This document shows positions 27,162-36,982 of a stretch of 64,000 nucleotides of DNA, one piece after another. The translations under genes and the position numbers were made by a program. Within the stretch, counting starts at the first letter, position 1. The number at the start of each line of letters is the position of its first letter. The stretch is taken from NCBI GenBank assembly GCA_964393825.1, contig CAYMUY010000023.1, positions 6,351-70,350 on the forward strand. Reading direction: 5' to 3'. The stretch comes from PFJX01 sp964393825 (GTDB lineage Bacteria > Pseudomonadota > Gammaproteobacteria > Burkholderiales > Thiobacillaceae). The notes beneath the pieces were generated by a model. The model searched no databases. It saw only the letters and a program-made list of their open reading frames with translations, and was not told where the DNA came from.

Positions 27162-30100
27162 TCAGATGGCGTAATGCGGGGAGGTTTTCAGCAACTCGGT
27201 GAATTCCCTCACCGACACCGCGGGACTCACCAGGAACCCCTGCACCTGGTTGCAACCCCATTGCTTGAATGGCCGCAATTGCGCGTCAGTCTCGATACCC
27301 TCCACCGTACAACGCAGGCCCAGGCTCCTGGCAAGCGTGACGATGGTGCGGGCAATGGACAGGTTGTGACGGTCTTCAGGATGTTGCGGGATGAACTCCC
27401 TCGCCACTTTCAGATGATCCAGCGGCAGGCGTTGCAGGAAACTGAGCGAGGAAAACCCGGTGCCGAAATCGTCGATCGACAGGTGCACGCCCAACCGCTT
27501 CAGGGCCACCATGCCGGCGACGATGACATTCACGTCCTTCAGCAGGATGCGTTCGGTCAATTCCAGTTCCAGCAGATGCGTCGGTATGTCGCATTCGGCC
27601 AGCGCCTTTTCCACCATCGGAATGAAACCCTTGTCCTGGTACTGGGCGGCGGAGACGTTCACCGCAATCTGTACGGGCGCCAGGCCGGCATTCCGCCAGG
27701 CTGCGAGCTGCCCGCAGGCGGCGCGCACCGCCCATTCCCCGAGCGGCACGATAAGACCGGAATCCTCCGCCACCTGGATGAACTCGTCCGGCGGCACCCG
27801 CCCCAGATCCGGGCTGGTCCAGCGCGCCAGCGCCTCGGCAGCCACGATACGACCGCTTTCCAGGCTCACCTGTGGTTGAAAGTACAGTTGCAGTTCGCCC
27901 TGTTCGATGGCGCGGCGCAGGCCGGTCTCCACGGCCAGGAAACGACTGGCGCGCTGATGCAGTTCGTGGGTGAAGAACTGGTAGCCGGCGCGTCCCTTGT
28001 CCTTGGCCAGAAACATCGCCGCGTCGGCATTCTTGAGCAGGTCTTCCATCCGGGTGGTGTCGTCGGGATAGATGCTGATGCCGACGCTGACGCTCACCGC
28101 CAGTTCGTGATCGTCGATCCGTACCGGCGGCTTCACCGCATCGATCAGGTCCAGGGCCAGTTTGGAGGCATGGGTGATGTCGTCCATGCTCTCGCTGAGC
28201 ACGGCGAATTCGTCGCCACCGGTGCGCGCCAGGGTTTCGCTCCGGCCCAGGCAGCCACCGAGCCGTTTGGCCAGGGTCTGCAGCAAGCGGTCCCCCACAT
28301 CATGACCGAGGCTGTCATTGATGGTCTTGAAGCGGTCCACATCGAGGAACAGCAGCGCGAGCCGGGTGCCATTGGCCTGCGCCAGCGTCATGGCATGTTG
28401 CAGGCGATCCCGGAACAGCACGCGATTGGGCAAGTGGGTGAGCGCATCGTGGTGCGCCTGGTAGTCGAGATCACTCTGGCTCGCCAGCCACTGGCGTTCG
28501 AATTGCTTGCTCTCGGTGATGTCGTTGTTGACCATGACGACAGCGGAGGGCTCACCGCGCTCGTCGCGGTACAAATCCCAATGCGCGGCGATCACGCGTT
28601 TTTCCCCATCCCGGGTCTCATGCACCAGTTCCCCGTTCCAGACCCCATCGCGCAGGAGCTTGGCCTTGATGTCGGCGAGGGGCTCCGGGAACCGGGTGTG
28701 CAACAGTTCATGGGTCACCTGTCCCAGGGCTTCTTTCTGTGTCCAGCCATAGAGCAGTTCGGCGCCCCGATTCCAGAACATGATGCGGTCATCCATGTCT
28801 TTGGCCAGGACATAGGCATGCTGCAGCAATCGCGCCTGGCTCTGCAGTTCCTCCGCCTTGCTGGCGATCTCGTGCTGTGCCCGTTTCATCGAGGTCACTT
28901 CGGCGAAGGTCACCACCAGGCCGGCGACGTGGGCATCCAGCGTGCGGTAGGGCAGTACCCGGCGCAGATACCAGTGGTCATCGGAGTCCGTCACCTCGCG
29001 GGCCATGGCCGCCCCGCCCGCGAGCACCTTGTGGCCATCCTCCAGCAACCATTTGTCGTCGATCCGGTTGGCGATATCCATGATCGGGCGGCCGACATCG
29101 CTGGGTATGAGGTGCATGAGCCGGGTGCAGGCGGGGGTGAAACGCTTGATCCTGAACTCGCGATCGAGGAACAGTGTGGCCATTTCCGTGCTGACCAGCA
29201 GATTGTTGAGATCGGTATTGGTGACTTCCAGTTCGGACACCTTGGCGTCGAGCAGGGTATTCGCGGTGCCCAGTTCCTCGTTCAGGGATTGCAGTTCCTC
29301 CTTCGAGCTTTCCAGTTCCTCGTTGGCCGACTGCAACTCCTCGTTCATGGCCATGGCCTCCTCGTTGGCGGCCTTCAGTTCCTCGTTGCCGGCGCGCATC
29401 TTCTCGATGCCGCGGTTCAGGTCCTCGCGGGTGGCATTCAGTTCCTGTTCCAGTTGCTGCAACACCCAGTCGTCGCCACCAGGACGCGCGAGCGGCAGCG
29501 AGGTGCTGGAGGAAGGCTCGGCTTCGAAGGCGATCAGCAGCATCTTGTGCCGTTCACCGCCGGCGATCGGGGTGGCGGTAATCCGCACGCCGGCAGCCTT
29601 GGCACTGCTGGACTCGCGCAATACCGCCACCGCAGCGGTCTTGCCGCCAGTGCGGCGGGCGCGATTGATCGCGGAGCGGAGTCCCAGGCGTAACTCCGGC
29701 TTCACCACCTGGAACAGCGCCTGGGTCGGCTCCCCCGACGGGACATCGAGATAGGCGCCGGTGGCGCCGCTGATGTAGAGGATCTCATTGCCGCGATTGA
29801 CCACCAGCAAAGTGGGGCCATGCACCTCGAGCATCTGCCGGAATACGCCTTCGTGCCCCGCATCCACCCCGGCCTTCAGGGTCATCTCCGCGGGCGCAAC
29901 GGCAAGCCGCCCGCCGGAACTGGGGATCAAGGGCAACTCGGGCCGCTTGACGCGCGGCGCACGCAGGCTGCGATAGATGCGCCATTGCTTGGAGACGATC
30001 TCGAATGGCCTCTGGCTCTGGCCCACGGTTTCCGAACTGCCCAGGAACAGGTAGCCCCCCTTGTTCAGGACAAAGCGAAACAGGGTGATGAGCCGTTTCT

Positions 30101-31376
30101 GGGTTTCCGGAGACAGGTAGATCAGGACGTTCCGGCAAACCAGCAGATCCAGCTTGGAAAACGGCGGGTCGCTGATCAGGTTGTGGCCGGCGAAGACGAT
30201 GGACTCGCGCACGGCCTTGACGATCTTGTAACCCGTGCCGTTGCGCGTGAAATAGCGTTTCAGGAGATCCGGCGGGATCTGCGCCACGGCCGCGGCCGGG
30301 TAGCGCCCCGAGCGGGCAATCTCCAGCGCCGCCTCGTCGATGTCGGTGGCAAACACCTGCACCCGTGGTGGCAGGCCGGCCTGGACGAACCATTCGAACA
30401 ACAGGATGGCGACAGAATAGGCCTCCTCGCCGGTGGAACAGCCGGCAACCCAGGCCCGCACTGGCCCAGCGTCGGACATCCCCGGGCAGATCGCCGGGAT
30501 GACGCTGTGGGCCAGTACCGCGAACGCATCCGGGTCGCGGAAAAAAGCGGTGACGCCGATCAGTAGATCCTTGGCGAGGTAGTCCACCTCCGCCTCGTGC
30601 TGCTCCAGGTAATGCACGTAGGCCGCCATGTCGCTCAGGTGGAGCAGGTGCATGCGCCGTTCGATGCGGCGTTGCAGTGTCGCCTTCTTGTAGCCGCTCA
30701 GATCGCGCTTGGCATGGGCGCGAACCCGCGCCAGGACACTTGCCATGGCATCGGCCGGAACTTCCGCTTTGCAGTCGGCGGCCAACTGCCCTGTCCTCGC
30801 CCAGTCGCACAACGCCCGTGCCAGCCCGTCCGGGGGCAGCACCCGGTCAACCTTGCCGGTCTTGATGGCATTCGCCGGCATGCCGATGAATTCCGCGCTG
30901 CCCGGCTCCTGGGCCAGGGTCACGGCCCCCGCCGCCTTCAGATCGATCAGGCCCGCGCTGCCATCATCGATGGTGCCGGAGAGCACCACGCCGGCGGCGA
31001 GAACGGATCGATCCTGCGCCAGGGAATGGAAGAAGCCATCGATGGGCTTGAACCGCTGCTCCGCCGTGAACGGCAACCGCGGGTACAGCGTGCCGGAACG
31101 GATCGTCATGAGATGGCCGGGCGGCAACAGGTAGACATGATTGGCGGTGAGCGGCATCTCGTCTTTCGCCATGACCACGGGCATCGTCGTGCAGACGGCC
31201 AGCAACCTGTCCAGCAGGGTTTCCCGCTCAGGTCCGAGATGCTGCAACACGACGAAAGCGATGCCGCAATCATCAGGGATGGCACCAAACAAATCCCGCA
31301 AGGCCGACAAGGCGCCGGCGGAGCCACCGATGGCGGCCACCCGAAGCGGAGGAGAGACACTGTCGATAGAAGCCAT
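27162..31376 (-). CDS. CheB-CheR-PAS-PAS-GGDEF-EAL multidomain signalling protein
   Basis: 1404 aa. CheB methylesterase first (about 1-190: 'IGGSAGALSAL', 'VVLQHLGP', 'LSGTIDDGSAGL' hold the Ser-His-Asp triad), then CheR methyltransferase (about 210-480, SAM loop 'GCSTGEEAYSVA'), a long coiled coil ('NEELKAANEEAMAMNEELQ' repeats), two PAS domains, GGDEF ('RTGGDEFAVL', no RxxD inhibitory site) and EAL ('AAEALARW', 'DDFGTGFSS', 'VEGIET'). In the EAL domain the Asp after the catalytic Lys ('LKVAREF' instead of the usual LKID.SF) is Ala. It links methylation-type chemistry to c-di-GMP turnover. Divergent from the REC-kinase gene; no chemoreceptor is near. Confidence 0.9.
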   Translation of the reverse strand: MASIDSVSPPLRVAAIGGSAGALSALRDLFGAIPDDCGIAFVVLQHLGPERETLLDRLLAVCTTMPVVMAKDEMPLTANHVYLLPPGHLMTIRSGTLYPRLPFTAEQRFKPIDGFFHSLAQDRSVLAAGVVLSGTIDDGSAGLIDLKAAGAVTLAQEPGSAEFIGMPANAIKTGKVDRVLPPDGLARALCDWARTGQLAADCKAEVPADAMASVLARVRAHAKRDLSGYKKATLQRRIERRMHLLHLSDMAAYVHYLEQHEAEVDYLAKDLLIGVTAFFRDPDAFAVLAHSVIPAICPGMSDAGPVRAWVAGCSTGEEAYSVAILLFEWFVQAGLPPRVQVFATDIDEAALEIARSGRYPAAAVAQIPPDLLKRYFTRNGTGYKIVKAVRESIVFAGHNLISDPPFSKLDLLVCRNVLIYLSPETQKRLITLFRFVLNKGGYLFLGSSETVGQSQRPFEIVSKQWRIYRSLRAPRVKRPELPLIPSSGGRLAVAPAEMTLKAGVDAGHEGVFRQMLEVHGPTLLVVNRGNEILYISGATGAYLDVPSGEPTQALFQVVKPELRLGLRSAINRARRTGGKTAAVAVLRESSSAKAAGVRITATPIAGGERHKMLLIAFEAEPSSSTSLPLARPGGDDWVLQQLEQELNATREDLNRGIEKMRAGNEELKAANEEAMAMNEELQSANEELESSKEELQSLNEELGTANTLLDAKVSELEVTNTDLNNLLVSTEMATLFLDREFRIKRFTPACTRLMHLIPSDVGRPIMDIANRIDDKWLLEDGHKVLAGGAAMAREVTDSDDHWYLRRVLPYRTLDAHVAGLVVTFAEVTSMKRAQHEIASKAEELQSQARLLQHAYVLAKDMDDRIMFWNRGAELLYGWTQKEALGQVTHELLHTRFPEPLADIKAKLLRDGVWNGELVHETRDGEKRVIAAHWDLYRDERGEPSAVVMVNNDITESKQFERQWLASQSDLDYQAHHDALTHLPNRVLFRDRLQHAMTLAQANGTRLALLFLDVDRFKTINDSLGHDVGDRLLQTLAKRLGGCLGRSETLARTGGDEFAVLSESMDDITHASKLALDLIDAVKPPVRIDDHELAVSVSVGISIYPDDTTRMEDLLKNADAAMFLAKDKGRAGYQFFTHELHQRASRFLAVETGLRRAIEQGELQLYFQPQVSLESGRIVAAEALARWTSPDLGRVPPDEFIQVAEDSGLIVPLGEWAVRAACGQLAAWRNAGLAPVQIAVNVSAAQYQDKGFIPMVEKALAECDIPTHLLELELTERILLKDVNVIVAGMVALKRLGVHLSIDDFGTGFSSLSFLQRLPLDHLKVAREFIPQHPEDRHNLSIARTIVTLARSLGLRCTVEGIETDAQLRPFKQWGCNQVQGFLVSPAVSVREFTELLKTSPHYAI

Positions 31377-31630
31377 GAAGTCCCGGGGCGACCATGGATA
31401 CTGGCCGTAACGTGATCGAAAACGAGATGAATAGGGCGCAAGGCAAGACCAGTGTAAAGAAAAATCTCCACAGGCTCAGTAACTTCTGCACGGCGCCAGA
31501 CGGCCCGCCGGGCATGGCACGGGACCGCACGCGGTCGTTGCCGAACAGGGCGCAACCGGGCCGTGCCCGGGATACAGGCAGGTAAGGGTGGCTGGCGCCG
31601 GTCTCGTCAGATGAAATATGCTTCGCACTC

Positions 31631-31662
31631 GAGCCAGGACCCTGGCTCCTTACTCATATGAG
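31631..31662. promoter_or_regulatory. Two adjacent palindromes before the REC-histidine kinase gene
   Basis: GAGCCAGG-AC-CCTGGCTC (31631-31648) is an 18-base inverted repeat and CTCATATGAG (31653-31662) a perfect 10-base palindrome, ending 11 bases before the ATG at 31674. They may form an operator or an mRNA hairpin at the ribosome-binding region. They lie in the 297-base gap between divergent signalling genes, where I see nothing else. Confidence 0.4.
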
Positions 31663-31673
31663 CACCGCCACGC

Positions 31674-32915
31674 ATGAAAATCCTGCTGGTTGAAGACTCC
31701 CGCGCGATCGCCATGGTGATGGCCGCGCGCCTGGCCGCCATCGGTCATGAAGTGATCCTCGCCGAGAACGGCCAGGTCGCCGTCGAGAAATTCCAGGAAG
31801 CGTCGCCCGACCTGCTGCTGATGGACATCGAGATGCCGGTCATGGACGGTTTCGAGGCCACCAACCGGATCCGCCGCATCGAGGCCGCCTCCTCGTCATG
31901 GACGCCGATCATCTTCCTCACCGCATCGAGCACCGAGGAAAACCTGATCACCGCCATCGAGGCCGGCGGTGACGATTTCCTCGCCAAGAGCATCCCGGAA
32001 TCGGTCCTGCACGCCAAGATGCAGGCGATGGCCCGGATCAACACGCTGCGCCAGCAACTGGCCGCCAATATCGAGCAACTCACCGAGACCAACCGCAACC
32101 TCGCCGACACCCAGAACCAGTTGCTGCAATCCCAGAACATGGCTTCGGTGGGACAGCTGGCAGCAGGTGTGGCCCACGAGATCAACAACCCCATCGGTTT
32201 CGTCAATTCCAACCTCGGCAGTCTCCAGGGCCAGGTCGAGGGCCTGCTGCGGATCATCGACGCCTACGAATCCGCGGACGGCATCATCGCGCAGCACCCC
32301 GCCCTTCAGGCCACGATCAAGTCGGCCAAGCAGTCCGCCGATCTCGAATTCCTGCGCGAGGACATCGGCCCCCTGCTGAACGATTCACGCGCGGGGCTTG
32401 GCCGGGTGGCGAAGATCGTCAGCAACCTCAAGGATTTCTCCAAGGTGGACAACGCCGACTGGCAGTTCGCCAACCTCGAGGCCGGCCTCGACAGCGCGCT
32501 GGGCGTGCTCGCCCGGGAAATCGCGGCGAAGGCGGAAGTGAAGAAGGCGTACGCGGGCCTGCCCGAGGTCGAATGCATGCCGGCCCGGATCAACCAGGTA
32601 TTCGCCAGGATCCTGCTGAATGCCACCCAGGCCATCGACAACCGCGGCTACATCACCCTGCGTACCGGCTTTGACGAACGAGAAGCGTGGGTCGAGATCG
32701 AGGACACCGGCAAGGGGATTCCCCCTGAAAACCTCCAGCGCATCTTCGACCCCTTCTTCACCACCCTGCCCGTCGGCCAGGGCACCGGCATGGGCCTGTC
32801 ACTCGCCTACAGCATCATCAGGGGACACAATGGCCGCATCGAGGTGAACAGCGTGGTCGGACAGGGCAGCCGCTTCCGGCTGACGCTGCCATTGAAGCGT
32901 GGACTTGCTGCCTGA
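31674..32915 (+). CDS. REC-histidine kinase (response regulator fused N-terminally to kinase)
   Basis: 413 aa. Receiver domain with phospho-acceptor D51 ('LLLMDIEMPVMDG') and Lys in 'DDFLAK', a coiled linker ('NIEQLTETNRNLADTQNQLLQ'), a HisKA domain with H168 ('GVAHEINNPIGFV') and HATPase ('NATQAI', 'DTGKGIPPENL', 'GTGMGLSLAYSI'). It has no membrane segment. This architecture is an intermediate in phosphorelays, receiving phosphate from another kinase to control its own activity. Its last 117 bases overlap the convergent HDOD-REC-GGDEF gene. Confidence 0.88.
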   Translation: MKILLVEDSRAIAMVMAARLAAIGHEVILAENGQVAVEKFQEASPDLLLMDIEMPVMDGFEATNRIRRIEAASSSWTPIIFLTASSTEENLITAIEAGGDDFLAKSIPESVLHAKMQAMARINTLRQQLAANIEQLTETNRNLADTQNQLLQSQNMASVGQLAAGVAHEINNPIGFVNSNLGSLQGQVEGLLRIIDAYESADGIIAQHPALQATIKSAKQSADLEFLREDIGPLLNDSRAGLGRVAKIVSNLKDFSKVDNADWQFANLEAGLDSALGVLAREIAAKAEVKKAYAGLPEVECMPARINQVFARILLNATQAIDNRGYITLRTGFDEREAWVEIEDTGKGIPPENLQRIFDPFFTTLPVGQGTGMGLSLAYSIIRGHNGRIEVNSVVGQGSRFRLTLPLKRGLAA

Positions 32916-34856
32916 ACCGGCTACCGGCGCCCGGGCGCCGGACTGGAGAGAATCATTGCTCAAGGGTGTGTTCACCCGGTCATGGGCGAACACGCATATC
33001 CTGTCGCGACCGCCTCGCTTGGCGCGATAGAGGGCCTGATCGGCGTGTCGCACCATGTCGTCCGGGTCGTTCATCCCGGGCTCGCGATCCGCCACGCCAA
33101 TGCTGACCGTGACCGCGATGTCGATGTTCGCGACAGTGATCCTCAGTGACTTGACCAGCTTGCGCAGGCGCTCCGCGGCCTGACATGCCGTAAGGATGTC
33201 CGCGTTCTGGCAGACCAGCAGGAACTCCTCGCCACCGACGCGGCTGACGCTGTCCTGCTTGCGCGCCGCAACCTGGATCGCCTTGGCCACTTCCCGCAAC
33301 ACCACATCCCCCACCGCATGACCGTGACGGTCGTTGATGGACTTGAAATGGTCGATGTCGATCATCAGCGCGGACAGTGGCCGTTCGCCGCGCATGGACG
33401 CACTCCAGGCGGTGGCCAGCGCCTCCATGCCGGCCCGCCGGTTGGGCAGCCCGGTGAGCAGGTCGGTCATTGCGGCATGCTCCAGCCGGCGGTTGCTGAT
33501 CGCCAGTTCCGCCGCGAACTGCTTGAGCCGCGAGCGATCGCTTTCCCAGGCATCGAGCAGTTTCACGTAATGCAGGGCGGCGCGCATGCGGGCATTGAGG
33601 GCGCGCGTGTTCACCGGCTTGGATACATAATCGTCCACCCCCGCCTCGAAGGCTTCAACGATCTTTTCCTCCGTCTCCACGCCGGTCAGCATGATCAGAT
33701 ACATGGACTGGCCCCAGTCCGTGGCGCGCAGGGCGCGACACAAGGCCAGCCCGTCCATGACCGGCATCAGCCAGTCGGTGATGATGATCTGGGGCATCAC
33801 TTCCAGCGCCACGGCAAGCGCGTCGCGGCCGTTCTCCGCCGTATGGACCACGCACCCGAGCAGTTGGCGCAGCGTGGCCTCGGTCATGAGGCGGCTGGTG
33901 GGTTCGTCCTCCACCAGCAACACCCGCATGCTGGTGACCGTGGTCACCTGTTCCGGGCGTGGCACGGGTGCTTTCGCCATGCTGTCGAAATCAGGCAGAT
34001 CGGGGGCGAGCACGTTGAGCAGGGCTCCCCATTCGTGCCATTGCCGCGCCACCCGGTCGAACAAGTCGCCCAGGGCGTCGGCATCCAGGCCGAAGCGGCC
34101 GGCGAGCAGCATCAACTCCGAGATATTGCCCAGTCGCACGTCCTCGGACGCCACCCCCAGATCGGCCATGTGCCGCGCCAGGGAAAACAGGTGCGCCAGC
34201 TGGTAGGGCCGGGAACCCTTGGTGAAGCCTGACGACTCAGGCGCATCATGGTGGTGGAGCGGCTCCGCCAAGGCATTGGGTATGCCACAGTCGGCCAGGA
34301 TCTCGGCGCTGAGTTCCTTGCGGTCCGTGCCCAGGCGTTCCCGCTCCCGTTCCAGGGGGGGCTCATTTCCCGCGGAAGGTGCGAGGAGCGTGGCGTATTC
34401 GTCGGGATAAGCCGTGGCCAGGGCGAGCTCGCCAATACGCCCGAGCAGGCCGCAGACAAACAGCTCGTCCGGCCCCGCCAGCCTGAGCACTTCACCCAGG
34501 GCCTGCGCGGCCAGCGCGAACAGCAGGGAATGCGACCAGAAGGCCTGGTAGTCGAAACACGGACAGGGGCCACGGGAATACTGATCCACCAGGGAAAAGC
34601 CCATGGCGAGCTGGCGCACGCGGGCCATGCCCAGGTGCATCACCGCTTCGTTGATCGAAGCCAGGCTGCGTCCGCCATTCGACGCCGAGTTGGCCAGTCG
34701 CAGCAGGCGGCTGGCCAGGGCCGGGTCGGTCCGCACCACCTTGATGATCTCTTCCATCGTCGCGTCTTCACGCTGGCAAATCCCCATGAGCGCGAGGACA
34801 ACCCCCTTGGGGCTGGGAAGCTGGCCGGTGATGCGCAGTTGCTCGATCTTGCTCAT
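32799..34856 (-). CDS. HDOD-REC-GGDEF protein (response-regulated diguanylate cyclase)
   Basis: 685 aa from ATG 34856 (the frame runs on upstream inside the previous gene). HDOD domain about residues 10-210 ('TDPALASRLLRLANSA'), receiver about 310-425 with D361 in 'IITDWLMPVMDG', then GGDEF with an intact GGEEF (541-545) and an RxxD inhibitory site 'RKQD' (532-535). It should synthesise c-di-GMP when phosphorylated. About 60 residues after the GGDEF fold are unlike any domain, and 39 of them come from sequence antisense to the REC-kinase gene. Last gene of the operon starting at 42299; ATGA overlap with the gene before. Confidence 0.88.
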   Translation of the reverse strand: MSKIEQLRITGQLPSPKGVVLALMGICQREDATMEEIIKVVRTDPALASRLLRLANSASNGGRSLASINEAVMHLGMARVRQLAMGFSLVDQYSRGPCPCFDYQAFWSHSLLFALAAQALGEVLRLAGPDELFVCGLLGRIGELALATAYPDEYATLLAPSAGNEPPLERERERLGTDRKELSAEILADCGIPNALAEPLHHHDAPESSGFTKGSRPYQLAHLFSLARHMADLGVASEDVRLGNISELMLLAGRFGLDADALGDLFDRVARQWHEWGALLNVLAPDLPDFDSMAKAPVPRPEQVTTVTSMRVLLVEDEPTSRLMTEATLRQLLGCVVHTAENGRDALAVALEVMPQIIITDWLMPVMDGLALCRALRATDWGQSMYLIMLTGVETEEKIVEAFEAGVDDYVSKPVNTRALNARMRAALHYVKLLDAWESDRSRLKQFAAELAISNRRLEHAAMTDLLTGLPNRRAGMEALATAWSASMRGERPLSALMIDIDHFKSINDRHGHAVGDVVLREVAKAIQVAARKQDSVSRVGGEEFLLVCQNADILTACQAAERLRKLVKSLRITVANIDIAVTVSIGVADREPGMNDPDDMVRHADQALYRAKRGGRDRICVFAHDRVNTPLSNDSLQSGARAPVAGSGSKSTLQWQRQPEAAALSDHAVHLDAAIVSPDDAVGE

Positions 34857-36982
34857 GACTTCACTCCGTTCGCCGGCGCATCGTCCAGGTTCCAATGGCG
34901 CGCCAGCAATGCCGGTATGGCGGCGGCGGGCACGGGTTCGCTGAAGTGAAACCCCTGCAGCGTCTCGCATTCGAGATCGCACAGCAGTTGCGCCTGGGCC
35001 AGCGTCTCGATGCCCTCTGCGGTCACCGAGAAACCCAGATTCCTGGCCAGGGCAACAATGGCCCGAACGATGGCCAGGTTTTCCTGATCCGCCGGCAAGC
35101 CACGCACGAAGCTCTGGTCGACCTTCAGCGTATGCAGCGGCAAACGTTTCAGATAGCTCAGGGAGGAATAGCCGGTGCCAAAGTCGTCGAGCGACAGGCG
35201 CACCCCCATCGTCCGCAACGCATCGAGGGTGGTCTGGGTCGAATGCCAGTCCTCCATCAGGACGCCCTCGGTCACTTCCAGTTCCAGAAAGCCGGCGTCC
35301 AGGCCGGTCTCGCGCAGGATCGCGCTGATCTGCTCCAGCAGGCGCGGGTTCCTGAACTGGACGGTGGACAGGTTCACGGCCACCCGCAACGGATGGCCGG
35401 CGTCGCGCCAGCGGACGGCGTCGGCGCAGGCAGTGCGCAACACCCATTCACCGATCGACACGATCAGGCCGTTCTCCTCCGCCACGGGAATGAACGTCAG
35501 GGGCGGTACCAGGCCCTGCTCGGGGTGCCGCCAGCGCAGCAGCGCCTCCAGCGACTGGATGCGGCCGCTGGCCAGATCCAGTTGTGGCTGGTAGACCAGA
35601 TAAAGTTCGTTCCGCTCCTGGGCCAGGCGCAAGGCGCTTTCGAGGTTCAGGCGGCGCATCACCTCCTCGGTCAGCGACGCGCTGTAGAACTGGCAGTTGT
35701 CCCGCCCCAGCTTTTTCGCGTGATACATGGCGGTATCCGCGTGCTTGAGCAGGGTAGCGGCATCCTCGCCGTCATCAGGATAGAGGGCGATGCCGATGCT
35801 GGTGCTCAGCGCCACCTCGCGGCCCTCGATGATGAACGGCCGGCGCATCTGCTCATGGATGCGTTGCGCCACGCCCAGTGCATGCTCCGGGTGGCGCAGA
35901 TCCGGGAGCAGCAGGGTGAACTCATCCCCGCCCAGGCGCGCCACATCGAGCTCGTTTGCGGGCAGTTCCATACGCGCCACCACGTCGGCGGGGCGTCGGC
36001 TGTGGCCGAGACGATCGGCCACCCACTGCAGCAGGATGTCCCCGGCGCTATGACCCAGGGTGTCGTTGACGTTCTTGAAGCCGTCGAGATCGAGAAACAG
36101 GATCGCCAGGTTGCTGCCCTGGTGTCTGGCCCGCTGGATTTCCCGATCCAGGCGCTCGGAAAAGGCGATGCGGTTGGGCAGACCGGTGAGGGTATCGAAA
36201 TAGGCCAGCCTGAAGATCCGTCCTTCCGCTTCCTTGCGTTCGGTGATGTCTCGCGACAGGACGATGAAAGTGGGGCTCTCACCCGCTTCAGCCTCTTTCC
36301 TGGAGATGGACAGTTCAAACCAGCGCATCCCGAGCGGCAACGGCAATTCGAATTGACTGCCGCTGGACACCCCCGTCCTGTTTGCCTCCTGCAAGGCCTC
36401 CAGGCAGACCTGGGCGGCCTCGGGCGGCAACACCTCGGTCACGGTCTTGCCCAGCAGCGTTTGCGGAGCCGCCACCAGCAAGTCATGGCTTGGCGTGTGG
36501 CACTCCAGATAGCGCCCGTTCAGGTCAACTTCGAGCAGGATGTCGGGGACGGCATTCAGGATGGCCCTGTTGCGCGCATTGGCCTGACGCAGGTCGCGCA
36601 GCACCTGATAGGCACGCAACAGGTAGCGTGTCCTGTGACCGATCAGTGCCCAGTTGATCGGTTTGGCGATGAAGTCCGTGGCCCCCGCTTCATAGGCGCG
36701 GGCGATGGAGACGAGGTCGTCCATGCCGGTCACCATGACGATGGGCAATTCCTCCCCCACCTCCTGGCGCAACCGCGCACAGACCTCAAAGCCATCCAGC
36801 CCCGGCATGTCCACATCCAGCATGACCAGGTCGCAAGACTGAGCATGAAACTGGCGCAGTGCCTCCTCACCATCCTCGGCGAGGCAGACGGTGAAGCCGG
36901 ATTTCTCCAGTGCCGCCTCCATCAACAGGCGGGCCGTGAGTTCATCATCGGCGATCAGGACACGTGGGCTGGAAACAGTCAT
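34853..36982 (-). CDS. REC-PAS-GGDEF-EAL bifunctional c-di-GMP enzyme
   Basis: 709 aa. Receiver with D56 ('LVMLDVDMPGLDG'), a PAS domain (about 135-250), GGDEF with 'RLGGDEFTLLL' (351-355) and EAL with 'QSLEALLRW' (E479), 'LEVTEGVLM', 'DDFGTGYSSLSYLKRLP', 'LKVDQSFV' and 'TAEGIET', all apparently catalytic. An RPAD motif lies about 12 residues farther from GGDEF than a standard I-site because of an insert, a variant seen in other GGDEF-EAL proteins. It overlaps its neighbours by 4 bases at each end and is a natural phospho-output for the preceding hybrid kinase. Confidence 0.9.
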   Translation of the reverse strand: MTVSSPRVLIADDELTARLLMEAALEKSGFTVCLAEDGEEALRQFHAQSCDLVMLDVDMPGLDGFEVCARLRQEVGEELPIVMVTGMDDLVSIARAYEAGATDFIAKPINWALIGHRTRYLLRAYQVLRDLRQANARNRAILNAVPDILLEVDLNGRYLECHTPSHDLLVAAPQTLLGKTVTEVLPPEAAQVCLEALQEANRTGVSSGSQFELPLPLGMRWFELSISRKEAEAGESPTFIVLSRDITERKEAEGRIFRLAYFDTLTGLPNRIAFSERLDREIQRARHQGSNLAILFLDLDGFKNVNDTLGHSAGDILLQWVADRLGHSRRPADVVARMELPANELDVARLGGDEFTLLLPDLRHPEHALGVAQRIHEQMRRPFIIEGREVALSTSIGIALYPDDGEDAATLLKHADTAMYHAKKLGRDNCQFYSASLTEEVMRRLNLESALRLAQERNELYLVYQPQLDLASGRIQSLEALLRWRHPEQGLVPPLTFIPVAEENGLIVSIGEWVLRTACADAVRWRDAGHPLRVAVNLSTVQFRNPRLLEQISAILRETGLDAGFLELEVTEGVLMEDWHSTQTTLDALRTMGVRLSLDDFGTGYSSLSYLKRLPLHTLKVDQSFVRGLPADQENLAIVRAIVALARNLGFSVTAEGIETLAQAQLLCDLECETLQGFHFSEPVPAAAIPALLARHWNLDDAPANGVKS

